A stretch of DNA of 64,000 nucleotides from assembly GCA_027924585.1 (NCBI GenBank), contig BSBM01000602.1, positions 7,625,501-7,689,500 on the forward strand. The letters run 5' to 3'. A program made the translations under genes and the position numbers. Every line of letters begins with the position of its first letter. Position 1 is the first letter of the stretch. The notes below the pieces were generated by a model, which did no database searches, had not been told where the DNA came from, and saw only the letters and a list, made by a program, of their open reading frames with translations. Positions 23,715 through 33,835 of the stretch are shown here, one piece after another. Source of the DNA: Larix kaempferi (Eukaryota > Streptophyta > Pinopsida > Pinales > Pinaceae).

Positions 23715-24030
23715 GTGTATTTCTTTTGACAAGTGGAAATTGATGGAGATGGCAACAAATTATTATAGACATAACACTTCCCACAAGAGGAAGTCAATGG
23801 ATATGACAACAAATTATTATAGACATATTACTTCCCACAAATGGAAGTCAATGGAGATGACAACATATTATTGTAGACATATTACTTCCCATAAGTAGAG
23901 GTTGATGGAGACGGCAATAGATTATTGTAGACTTATTACTTCCTACAAGCGGTAGTTGACGGAGATGACAACATATTATTGTGGATGTATTACTTCCCGC
24001 AAGTAGAAATTGATGGAAATCGCAACAAAA
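23715..24030 (+). repeat. 54-bp minisatellite
   Basis: About five and a half head-to-tail units with ATTACTTCCCACAA, GGAAGTCAATGGAGATGAC and AACAAATTATTATAGAC. The 54-bp period is a multiple of three, so the first units read as an 18-residue repeat (MEMTTNYYRHITSHK...) until a stop at 23896-23898. Confidence 0.9.
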
Positions 24031-24148
24031 GTAAGAAACATCAGTAATCAATATGTATAGTGTAAGTGTCAAAGCATATGAATTTAATGAACCATGTCAA
24101 TGATTTATTGTTTTGCAACATATGATACTAAATAAATCTTTTTATCCC

Positions 24149-24340
24149 TAAGGGTTAGCTCATGTAGTCATAGGACAGAAGTGAGATCTTTTTCCCCAAA
24201 GTTGAGGAGGCCACGAGTTTAATTCTCTTGGTCTCCCCAAATTAGGTTTTATAATTAAGGTTGATAGTTTACCTGTTTACCATCCATGAATTGTAAGAAC
24301 TACTTAAGATTTTTCACAAAAGTATTCCTTGTAAAAAAAA
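24149..24340 (+). mobile_element. tRNA-derived SINE-like piece
   Basis: GGTTAGCTCATGTAG resembles an RNA polymerase III A-box, and CACGAGTTTAATTCTC about 70 bases later resembles a B-box with tRNA-like spacing. The segment ends in an A-rich run near 24332-24340. No target duplication was confirmed. Confidence 0.4.
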
Positions 24341-24498
24341 GATAAAGTTTTCATCCAATCTTCCCACACAATAAAATAATAAGACGATAATTTTAACTAA
24401 AACTTAAATTAAATACTTTTAAAAAATTTTATATAGATAATGAACTTTTTTTTTGGGAAAAAAAACACAATTTATTTATATTAAAATAAACCATATTT

Positions 24499-26198
24499 TG
24501 TAGTGTCCCCTCTATCATACCAGCGTGATAGAGAGGATCACAGTGCTCAGTCCGGGCAATTAGCCCCAAAACGTTTTAATTAAAATCATTGATGCAAAGA
24601 ACTGTATCTATGCATACTATGGAAAAACGACGGTGATCGAATCAATGCTGTTGATCTCTAACACACATTCAAGATTCTGTGACAAGATCATATGGAAATG
24701 CCTAAACTTTAAAAAAAACACAGCAGAGGCAAATTCGTTTAATACATCCACATACATTCATAACATTCATCAAATGATAATTGCCAATTTACACAAGAGA
24801 ATACTTATCTCAATAAGGCAGTCCCAAGCAACTGGCTATGCAACTGCAACGTTCCACCCAACCATAGGCCAGTGTGCTCCTCAATCTCTCAGCACCACTG
24901 CCACCCCCGAGCTGGGCATGATCTCTACCAGGAACCAGGGAACAGCAGACTCACACATAGCCAAGCATACACCAAGATGAGCCAAGCCAATCTACAATTG
25001 GGTTTATCAGGCTACTAGGAGATGGAAAGGAAGAGTAGCTAAGCTAGTGAGCTCCAGCACAGAGCCAGGGATAACCTTGCAAGATCTATCTAGCTTGGCA
25101 CCCACAATACCTACACACCCAGCACAAGGAAGTATTATTTTCACTGCTGTGCAGTCCCTCAAGCCATACCTTCCCTATCTAGTGCTCTCAGGGTATGCAT
25201 AGAAGAGTAACCAAAGCCCTCTTGATCTTTTTGAGAGGTTGTCTCCCCCACTAGGTTTATCAAGCCACTTCTATCCACTACCACTCCAACACTTCAGCTC
25301 ACAGGCTCAAACCAAGAACAAGGATGCACATAACAGCAGGACCCCACTTGCTGGGCATGAGGAAAACGTTTTCCACAGTGGAATGCATGAGATGGGGTTT
25401 CAACTAACCCAGAAAAACGTGGGAACCCACAAAAATGAAATGGGGAGTTGGTGAACAACCCAGGAAGCCAAATCCGTTTTTAGAAAAAACGTCCTTGGAC
25501 ATTCAGGGGCAAAAACGACCTCCCTACAGTCCTCAAAACGTGGCCCTCCCTCTCCCAACTGTTATATACTGCAAAAACGACTCCCAGGCATGGAAAAATG
25601 CAGTATTTAGATGAAAAACGTAAATGGAAGACCCCAGCTAACTCCCCCTGCGTGAATGATCAAAGGCTGCCTGTACAGAATGGCTTTTGGGCACCATTTC
25701 GTGGTGGTTTCTTGCCCAAGGAGACAAAACACGTTTTTCCAAGTTGATGGCTTGCCCATGCACGAAAATGGCTTGCCCATACTCTTTCATTCCCAAGGCA
25801 TTAACTGCCTTAACCAATTTCTTGGAAAAAAATTAAATGATTGGGTACATGAGACAAAATGGGTAGTTGGTGGTTTATGGGTTTCCCCATTGACACATGG
25901 ATTAATACCATTGGCTCAAGGTTTGAATAATTTCCCTCCCTTTTCCTTGTAGAGTCATGCCCCATCTCTTTTGTTGCATTGCATAGCCGGTTGTGGGTTT
26001 TTCCATTAAAATTCGTATTTACATGGTGTCTTATTTACATTGTGCCCATCTCGCACAAGAACCATGGGCATCTATTTTTAATTGCCGATTCATGAAACTC
26101 TAAATCAATGGTGGGGCCTTGGCCTTGAGCTCCTCACCATTACAATATTTACATCATTTACGGTTTAATACAAAGGGGGTCAAAATGGGGACATTACA
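24499..26198 (+). mobile_element. Solo LTR with target duplication
   Basis: The 1700-bp sequence starts TGTAGTGTCCCC and ends GGGGACATTACA, near-perfect inverted termini like those of the Gypsy element at 13766. It is flanked by the exact 5-bp direct repeat TATTT (24494-24498 and 26199-26203). It has no internal coding region, so it is best read as the product of recombination between the two LTRs of one insertion. Orientation is taken from the TATA-like TTATATACT near 25562. The sequence body differs from the 13766 family. Confidence 0.9.
25360..25745 (+). promoter_or_regulatory. Cluster of AAAACG motifs in the solo LTR
   Basis: At least eight AAAACG or reverse-complement CGTTTT hexamers occur in under 400 bases, several extended to AAAACGT with an ACGT core; two more lie at 24580 and 24620. 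ACGT cores are known bZIP-binding motifs in plants. The cluster surrounds the possible TATA at 25562. A regulatory role is inference. Confidence 0.4.
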
Positions 26199-26203
26199 TA
26201 TTT

Positions 26204-27877
26204 GCATAAATAAACCATATCTTCCTGCCATAATATGTAACACATTGTATATATAGAGAGAATAATAAACATAATACCCAACATTCACTATAAAATGGCA
26301 ACGCCTTTGTCCATTACTTCATGATCATAAACTATAAACTAACCAATATGTAAAATCTAAAACAAACATAGATAATTCAACCAACACATAGAGAGTGCAC
26401 CATAATTTTACCATGTTATGCGTTTGCTTCATATGCATGTCATGGAAAGCATAATAATGACAATGCTCAATTTAGTGTACCTTCGAAGGCAAGGTGTTAC
26501 TTTCCCATGTTCTTAATTTCTCTAATCATACCTATGGAATCATAGTAGGTGTCATTCAATTTACTAAACAAGCCACTCGAAGGTTTGAATTATATAATTC
26601 TAAACATCATGTCTCACTTTATTTCTTTTTTCTTTTAATAAATTTTCTAATGTATTTAAAAGAAAAACTAATTTTTTATTAATGTATTTTTAAAAAAATT
26701 GAAACTAATTTCTCATTGATGTATATTTTTTTATTGTTTTAATATTTTTTTTTTATTGTAAAGATGATAGATGATATTTAAAGTAAATTGGATTTTTCAA
26801 GTTTAAGACTAAGTTAAAAGTAAATCATTAGTTAAAAAAAAAGCAAGCGTAGGAGACTAACCTTAATAAACATAGGGATAAAACTTATTTATGAGAATTA
26901 TACATTAGAATTTATGATTTTTTGGAATTGCTAAATTTAACACATAACTGTATATAATATTTACAAACATAATTTACCATTTTATCATTTAAAATACAAC
27001 AATATGTATAACCATAATTAATTTGCATGTAAACCATGAAACCAAATCAAGAATCAATGAAAAAAGGAAGGAGTAGGTAACAATTATGGACTTACAAATG
27101 GTATGACAAAGATAGGCAGACCATGGAGGGACCACTCTCCTCCCAACCAATTCCTTGGTTGGAACGTTATAAAATGAAATTTAATTTTAGATTAAAAATA
27201 CAATTTTCATTTGAAGAATTCAAACAACACCAAATTAACATATTAATATATATTTTATTTTTTTATTTTATTAAATAAACTATTAAAATATCTTATACAC
27301 TACCAAAAATGTATTAACTATTTATACACTACCAAAAATGTAATAACTAATTTTCAACGTGGTGAAATGATTTAGAGAGAACTTAATTTCGTTAATCATA
27401 CCTATGGAATCAACCCGTGAATACAAGTCCGTGTATGCCCACATCAGAAACGAAGATTGTATGGCTGCATGTTCTCGGATTGAAGGTTGGAAGCGTGAAC
27501 CCTAGCATGGAGATGGCCAGATCAATTATATGGTTGCAGATGCGTGAGCCCTAATGTGGAGATCAAAGGTTTTATGGCTGCAGATGCCCCATTAAACCTT
27601 CTATCTCGACACTAGGGCTCACGCATATGCAAAAGCTGGTTTTCCACCATCTCGGGATGAAGCAAGGGCATTTGAAGTGATTGATCCAATAGCATGCAAA
27701 GAACAATGAGGCTTCAATTTGGATCTAGAGTTTAAATCAGGCGCCTGCGTTCCTTCCCTTTACTCTACTTTCATTTTTTTGTATACATTTCAATAACAAA
27801 TATGAATAAAACCACATTTACCAAAAGCGGTTAGAGGAATACTGAGCACAGTTACTCTACAAAGCCTTTATGAATAT
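26204..27877. other. AT-rich spacer, no gene seen
   Basis: Holds a short duplication (ATACACTACCAAAAATGTA twice, 27295-27345) and a GC-richer block at 27420-27660 with repeated ATGGCTGCA/GCAGATGC motifs. No gene supported. Confidence 0.5.
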
Positions 27878-28692
27878 ATGAAGTCGGTGGAGAAACGTAA
27901 GGAAGAAGGAGAAGCTAAACTTTATGCATATATAGAATCCTTGGAGAAACGTAGGGAAGAAAGAGAAGCTAAACTCCATATAGAATTAAAAGCAATGCTA
28001 GATAATAAATTTGCATCCTTTCAAGAAGAGATCCAAAAGCAAATTGATGAAAAGATAAAAAAGTTGGAAAACAAAGTAGAGACAATGGAAATCAGACTAC
28101 AAGCAATGGAAACACAAAAAATACATGGGTAAGGAGATGCAGATACTTTAGAAAATATTAAGTTAAAGGATAAGATTAAAGAGCTAGAGGAAAAAGTAAC
28201 TCACAATTTAACCCTAAATAATATAGAAGGTAAAGTAGATATAAAACACAACAAAGACGAAATGAATAAGTTGATCACTTTAGAGCATGAACATAACAAA
28301 AGATCCTTGAACTTCATAATCTTCAATTTAAAAGAGGAGGTAGAAGAGGATACGTTAGCCATTGTCAAAACAAAAATTCAGGATAGGTTACAAATTGAAA
28401 CCATCAGTTTCACAGAAGCAACGAGTTTAGGGAAGTCATTTTAAAATAAACAAAGGCTAATACGGCTTAAGGTTAGCTCTATCAAACAAATATATGACAT
28501 ACTCAGTAAGACCTCAAGTTTAAAAGGATCAAGGATATTTATAGATGAATACCTCATTCTAGAGGATCAGACCGGATTAAGAAAGGATGTCCAAAAGTTA
28601 AAAGAATCTAGAAACGAGGGTAAATGGGCATTAATCGGAAACATGAAAGTTATTAGTTGTAATAACAGCCTAAGGGATAGTAACGAATAGAA
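27878..28692 (+). pseudogene. LINE ORF1: coiled coil plus RRM-like region
   Basis: From the ATG at 27878 the frame reads a highly charged coiled coil (EKRREEREAKLHIELKAML, KKLENKVETMEIRLQAME), a TAA at 28130, a further helix (KDKIKELEEKVTHNL), then a block with NFIIFNLKEEVEED and IFIDEYLI that resembles the RRM-type RNA-binding part of animal-style L1 ORF1 proteins. Stops at 28130 and 28442 and the end at 28690 lie in the same frame. Usual plant L1 elements have a DUF4283/zinc-knuckle ORF1 instead. The protein would coat LINE RNA and act as a chaperone, by family knowledge. Confidence 0.6.
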
Positions 28693-28693
28693 A

Positions 28694-29611
28694 TTTGACA
28701 CACTCTGGATCCTTTCATGGAATTGTCGGGGTTTTCCATGGAGTAAAGGCCCCAAATTGAGTTGGATCCCGAGTGAAATTGATAATATATTACTGGTTGA
28801 AACTTGGGAACATGAGGAGTCTAAGGTCCCTGGTATTGATGGTTATGGGTCCTATGGTCGGTATGGAATAAACGCACATATCGTAGAGGAATTGGAGGTA
28901 TATCCTGCTACATTAGAAAGCATATCTCCCTCCATGTTAGGCTTTATAAGAAAGACCCTTATAACCAATATATTTGGGTAGAGATTATAGACATTAATGA
29001 TAAAAAAAACCTACATATACATTTGTTATTTTTCCCCAATTAATTCCAACGTTTATAAGAAAAGTAATTTAGATAAAAACTGCCCTTATAATGGTTTAGA
29101 ACATGATATATCTAGTATAAGGAAGGAAGGAAATATCCTTTTGACGGGTGACTTCAATGCCAGAACTGCAAGCCACCAAGCTATTATCCTGAGCAATCAT
29201 TCCAACCCTAATCCTCTTTGGTTAGAGGAAGACCCTGCTCTAGCTAATAGGTACAAAAGAAGCTCTGAAGATCTAGGTGAAAATTTATTTGGTTCTAAGT
29301 TTGTCAAGTTTTGTAGTGCTCAATACCTTATAATTTGAAACGGTCTATTAAATTGACCAAATTCTAACCAGATGACTTGTATTCATGGGCTTGGCAGTAT
29401 TGTGGTAGATTATGCCATATTTGATATCACCATATACAACAAATTAATAAATTTTGACATCATGAATGAGCATGAGCCTCACTCTGATCATATGCCTTTG
29501 ATTATAACTCTTAATCCGACATGCATAGCGATCCCAAATAGGTTCGTGACCATGGACATAAGCACCTTATCTTTGATCAAAATAAAGCTGACCTTTTTCT
29601 CCATGATTTAA
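28694..29611 (+). pseudogene. LINE endonuclease domain
   Basis: An apurinic-type endonuclease nicks target DNA to prime reverse transcription. It begins ILSWNCRGFPWSK, then shows LLVETWEHEE, the metal-site GDFNAR at about 29148-29165, and near the end SDHMPLIITL, the catalytic Asp-His pair. In-frame stops at 28979-28981, 29336-29338 and others break it. Pieces share the frame of ORF1. Confidence 0.8.
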
Positions 29612-31700
29612 AAAAAGATATGTTCCCTTTATCTAGTATGGAGAATATAGAAATCCTCTACCATAATTTTACTACAACCCTCTCGTCGTCCATTAACAAG
29701 TTCTCTATTGAAGTCTTGGCTAAAAAGAGAGATAATAGAACCAACTTGTGGTACGATCAAGAGTGTAAAGATGTGAGAAAATAAATTAAGCAAGCTATTA
29801 CAGAAGCGCTAAAACTGGACAACATAAAACACTACAAAGCCCTAATTAAAAAAAAAAAGGAAATATCTAAGTAAAAGGTAGAAAAATCTCTTACAGCTCT
29901 CCAAGTTGGTCCTTAAAAAAATATCGAGGCAAACTCTAACCCGCAAAACAAAAGAAGATAACAAGATTGTTTTGAAGGATTGGAATTCATAGCTTAAAAA
30001 ACTTTACAAATCCCTAGATATCAAAGATAACTTTCAAACCATTCTTACAATGAAATAAGTTTTCTTGTGTGAAGACATAGATTTTGGGGTTAAGCGCCTC
30101 GCAAATGGAAAAGCTAAAGACATTGAAGGATACTAAGCAAAAATCTTAAAAATTAGGGGGTCTGCCCTCATCCCACACATACACAAACTCTTTAATCTAG
30201 CGGTTAAGAAAGGGTTCCCTACTCCTTGGACTCAGAGCCTCATTATTCCTATTTTCAAAAGTGGCAATAAAAATAACCCCTCTAATTATTGGACCATTAT
30301 GATTATCCCTCTCTTAGCTAAGTTATACGGTATTATCTTAGAAAAGAAGATTAGTGAGTGGCTAGAAATGGAAGGTAAGAGAGCTAAAGGCCAGGCAAGT
30401 TTTAGAAGGCATCACTCAACCATGGACCACCTTGTTATGCTTAGGGTAATTGCAGAGGAATGTCGTAATAATAAGTTTGATATTTTTTGTTTCTTTGTAG
30501 ACTTCATAAAATCTTTTGATACGGTGCCTAGAATAAACGTTTGGAAGATTAGAAGAGATTAACGTTTGTTTTGAGTCGAGAGGTGTCGCGGTAAGGCTTT
30601 ACGAAAAGTTCATTGCAAAGCTCAAGAACACCGAGGGTTGGTCGATGGATATAAACTGCAATATTGGAGTTAAGCAATGTTTCCCCCTCTCCCCTACCCT
30701 TTTTGGCATTTAATTGATAAATTAGAACATTGTTTAGAAGAAGCGGATTGCGCCGGCACGATCTTAGCCGACATAGTTATCATCCTCCTGTTTTATGCCA
30801 ATGATATTGTTCTTATGGCAATGTGTCACTTCGACCTTGATAAGCAATTAAAAATTCTCTAATATTTCTGCTCTAATATGGGCATGATTGTTAACACCGA
30901 CAAGACAAAATTTATTATTATAAAATCCAAGAAATATCCTACGCTAAGTTTATTTATGACAATAACAACCTGAAGGAAGTGACTTCTTACAAGTATCTTG
31001 GAATTGATTTTCACCACAAGCTCAACTAGAACTATAGCATTGAGAAAAGGATCAACGGAGGGTGGAAAGCTTATTTTGGTCTTGAAAACAATTGTAAATC
31101 ATCCAACTTGGTCATGTGGGATAAAAATAAGTTCATCTTTGAAACTCTTGTCATCCTCGTTATCTTATATGGTTGTGAACTGTGGGGTTGCAACATTTCT
31201 AGAGAATCTTGGAGAAAGATTGAGCAAATCAAAAAGCGTTTTATAACTTACAACCTTACCTTATTCTCCTCATAGAAGTGGGTCTTTCCCCCATTGAGAG
31301 CATGGCTATGACTAGATACCTGGTGTACAAGCACAAGATAAATAACACTGGCGATGAGAGACTTCCTAAAATGGCTTTAAAATCAAGTCAAAACCAACTA
31401 TGCCTTAAGCGGGGTTGGAGTAAAGATAACATGGCCTAGTTAAGCCATTGGGGCATTGACGAAAATGACATTTTGCAAGATATCAATAATGTCAAAAATA
31501 CTATTACATCTAAGTTTAAAGAGAAGCTATGGTGCGAAAAAAATTAGAGGTTAAAAGAAAATTAAGACACTGCAAGGAGGTCATTAACCATAATCTAGAA
31601 GATTAGAAGTATCTCTCACTTTTAACTAGTTCAAAGAAGAAAATTAATATAGCTAAGATAAGAACGAACTCTCATGAGCTCCATATTCGACTTCTCCTGA
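29612..31700 (+). pseudogene. LINE reverse transcriptase domain
   Basis: Motifs in order: NGKAKDIEGY, IIPIFKSGNKNNPSNY, GQASFRRHHSTMDHL, FFVDFIKSFDTVPR (motif A with catalytic Asp) and FYANDIVLMA, where the usual YADD reads YAND, so one catalytic Asp is lost. The thumb/C-terminal part reads LYGCELWGCNISRESWRKIE in a shifted frame after 30862, then NSHELH near 31670, after which the coding sequence stops abruptly before the A-rich tail. Many stops are present. The GQASFRRHHSTMDHL type of RT is one I associate with non-flowering plants, without a search to confirm it. Confidence 0.8.
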
Positions 31701-31790
31701 TGATTGTACTCTTTTTTGTACTATAATATAAACTTTCTATGCAACTTACAAAAATAAAAAATAAAAATAAAAAAATTTATATATATATAT

Positions 31791-32269
31791 ATAATCACTT
31801 CATTAATATTAAAAATATCATGAAATAATCAAATTTTGATAAATCAAATGTGATAGTTTCAATTTCATTTCTTTATTCATTCATACTAAAAATATCATGT
31901 TATATTTTTATATTAAAAATAAATTAATATTATTTATTTACTCTTTTTTTTTGAGAAAAATCATTGCATACTCATAATTCCAAAAACACATAGAAATAAA
32001 GAAAAATGCATATATGCTGATCATATTCTTTAAGAATTCTCTTAGTTCTCCAAAAATAATAATATACAATGATGTTTCTAAAACTAGATCACTTCATAAT
32101 TTAAGTCAATTTCGTAATATCATGCATATACTCTCTATGTGATAGTATGCACTTTAGAGTGCCCCTTCACTTTAAGTCTAGTGCTAATGTTTGTATCAAG
32201 GGGATGCATTTGGTAGAATCTCCCCATTTTGACATTTTGATATGAGGACATCTTTTTATATTTCGATAT
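31791..32269. other. AT-rich spacer, no gene seen
   Basis: Starts with a TA microsatellite (31778-31792). No gene seen. Confidence 0.5.
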
Positions 32270-32698
32270 CACTATTATATGGCAGGGACTAGTTGCTTTG
32301 CAGCTATTTCCTTTGTTTATACTAATTGCAAGATGACAATTAACATAGTTTTATTTATGACAATTACCATAAAATGTATATATATAGTTTTATTTATGAT
32401 AATTGAGAACTTGCAGTCAATCACAAACAATATTTACTTATCTCCATAAAAATGTATACATATTGTTTTATTTATGACCATTAACATATTGTTGCATCAT
32501 TTGTATATTAAAACACAGTAAAATCTCAATAAAAATGTATGCATCATGTTGTTGCATCATTTATATATTAAAATACAATAAAATCTCAATAATAAAAATG
32601 TGTAAATCTAAATGCTAGATTAGTAGTTAACTAAATTTGAACACAAATAGTAAATTGAGTATATCTTGCAAACGAAGGGCCACAAGGGCAAGGTTAAT

Positions 32699-33100
32699 TT
32701 ATTGCACCAAGACCGTTGACTATAATCTTGCAAAGGATACAAGTGGAGCAGACTAAAATGAGAAAGCAATAAGGCTTACTTGCATCGTAATAAAGGTTGA
32801 AAGCAATAAGGCTTACTTGCACTGTAACAAAGGCTGAGAGATAAATTTTACTTGGTGCAGCCAACGTTTATCACTAGTAGAGTTCGTAGTAACGCCTAAC
32901 CCCATAACCCTTGACTCCACTGTTGTGTGATGTCAAAATGAAACAAAGGAAAAATATTTACCCCATCACCGTGTCCGAGGATAGAGTGCCTTAGGGCTGC
33001 AAACCAGATGATAAGGAACTAGATGATAGCGTAAAAACTCTAAAAAACCCCATAACCCTCCACTTCATTGCAACGTGATGTCAAAATGAAACAAAGATGT
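32699..33100. repeat. Short internal repeats within the duplicated unit
   Basis: GAAAGCAATAAGGCTTACTT is repeated in tandem at about 32762 and 32799, and GTGATGTCAAAATGAAACAA at about 32926 and 33070. The inverted pair GCACCAAG/CTTGGTGC brackets about 180 bp (32704-32875). Possibly a decayed small DNA element. The same pattern recurs in unit 2. Confidence 0.45.
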
Positions 33101-33582
33101 GTGTGGTAGTTCACATTCAATTTAATGCCGTGGCAGCATATTGTTGAGAGTTTAATGCAATGTACGAGTGGTTTATTAAATACATAAACTACAAGCATCA
33201 GGGAAGTAAGATACGTTGACCTTAATGTACCAGTGGTTTATTAAATACACTAACTGGAATACTTCATGTCAAGGACATAAGAATAACAACAATAATATTT
33301 TAAGAATTTCTTTTTTTGTTTGTCATTAGTGAAATTCATTTTTGGAATCTTTGTTAAAAGTATGGTATTTAGATTAATAAAATTATTGTTTTTAATATAA
33401 AAATAGATTTAATCTCCTCATATCCTTATTATAACAAAATTGTGTAATATTAATATATGATATTTTCAATTCCATCACTTTAAAGTGAATATTATCTTAT
33501 TTTAAATTAAAATAATTTATATACCTTTTCATTTTTTCATTAACGAAAAAAGACAAATCCATGTTATGAAAACATAAATTAT

Positions 33583-33720
33583 ATTTGGGGTCCTAGTTAT
33601 GGTTGGGTGGTTGGGGCAATCCGCTATGGCCGTCCCCACTTGGGATCGACCCCAGATCAGTGGCATCGAGGCGCCCTCGCCCACAAAGCGTGCATGAGTT
33701 CTTTTACCATCGTGAAAAAA
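33583..33720 (+). mobile_element. SINE with target duplication, unit 1
   Basis: The 138-bp body is flanked by GAAAACATAAATTAT (33568-33582) and GAAAACATAATTTAT (33721-33735), 14 of 15 identical. It starts with a tRNA-like region (GGTTGGGTGG as A-box, GGGATCGACCCC as B-box) and ends GTGAAAAAA. SINEs are copied by LINE machinery in trans. The insertion predates the 3.1-kb duplication, since both units carry it at the same place. Confidence 0.75.
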
Positions 33721-33725
33721 GAAAA

Positions 33726-33835
33726 CATAATTTATTGCACCGAGTGAAACGAGGTGCTCTACAGTCCAATATGGGGTAGATGTTGTAACGTGTATGTGTA
33801 GCGTTACATTGTGATGTCGGCTAATAAAATAAAAA
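33726..33835 (+). repeat. Dispersed repeat next to the SINE
   Basis: GAGGTGCTCTACAGTCCA and the following bases to about 33835 recur in unit 2 (36810-36905) and, inverted, at 51113-51220. Nature unknown. Confidence 0.6.

Larger units (their letters stand above)
27878..31790 (+). mobile_element. Decayed LINE with coiled-coil ORF1
   Basis: ORF1-like, endonuclease and RT segments follow each other on the plus strand and end in an A-rich tail (31748-31778). All recognised coding pieces up to about 30860 lie in one frame except for local shifts between 29,750 and 30,200, so decay was mainly by stop codons. No RNase H is visible. The 3' end lacks the last part of ORF2. No target duplication was found. 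Confidence 0.8.
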
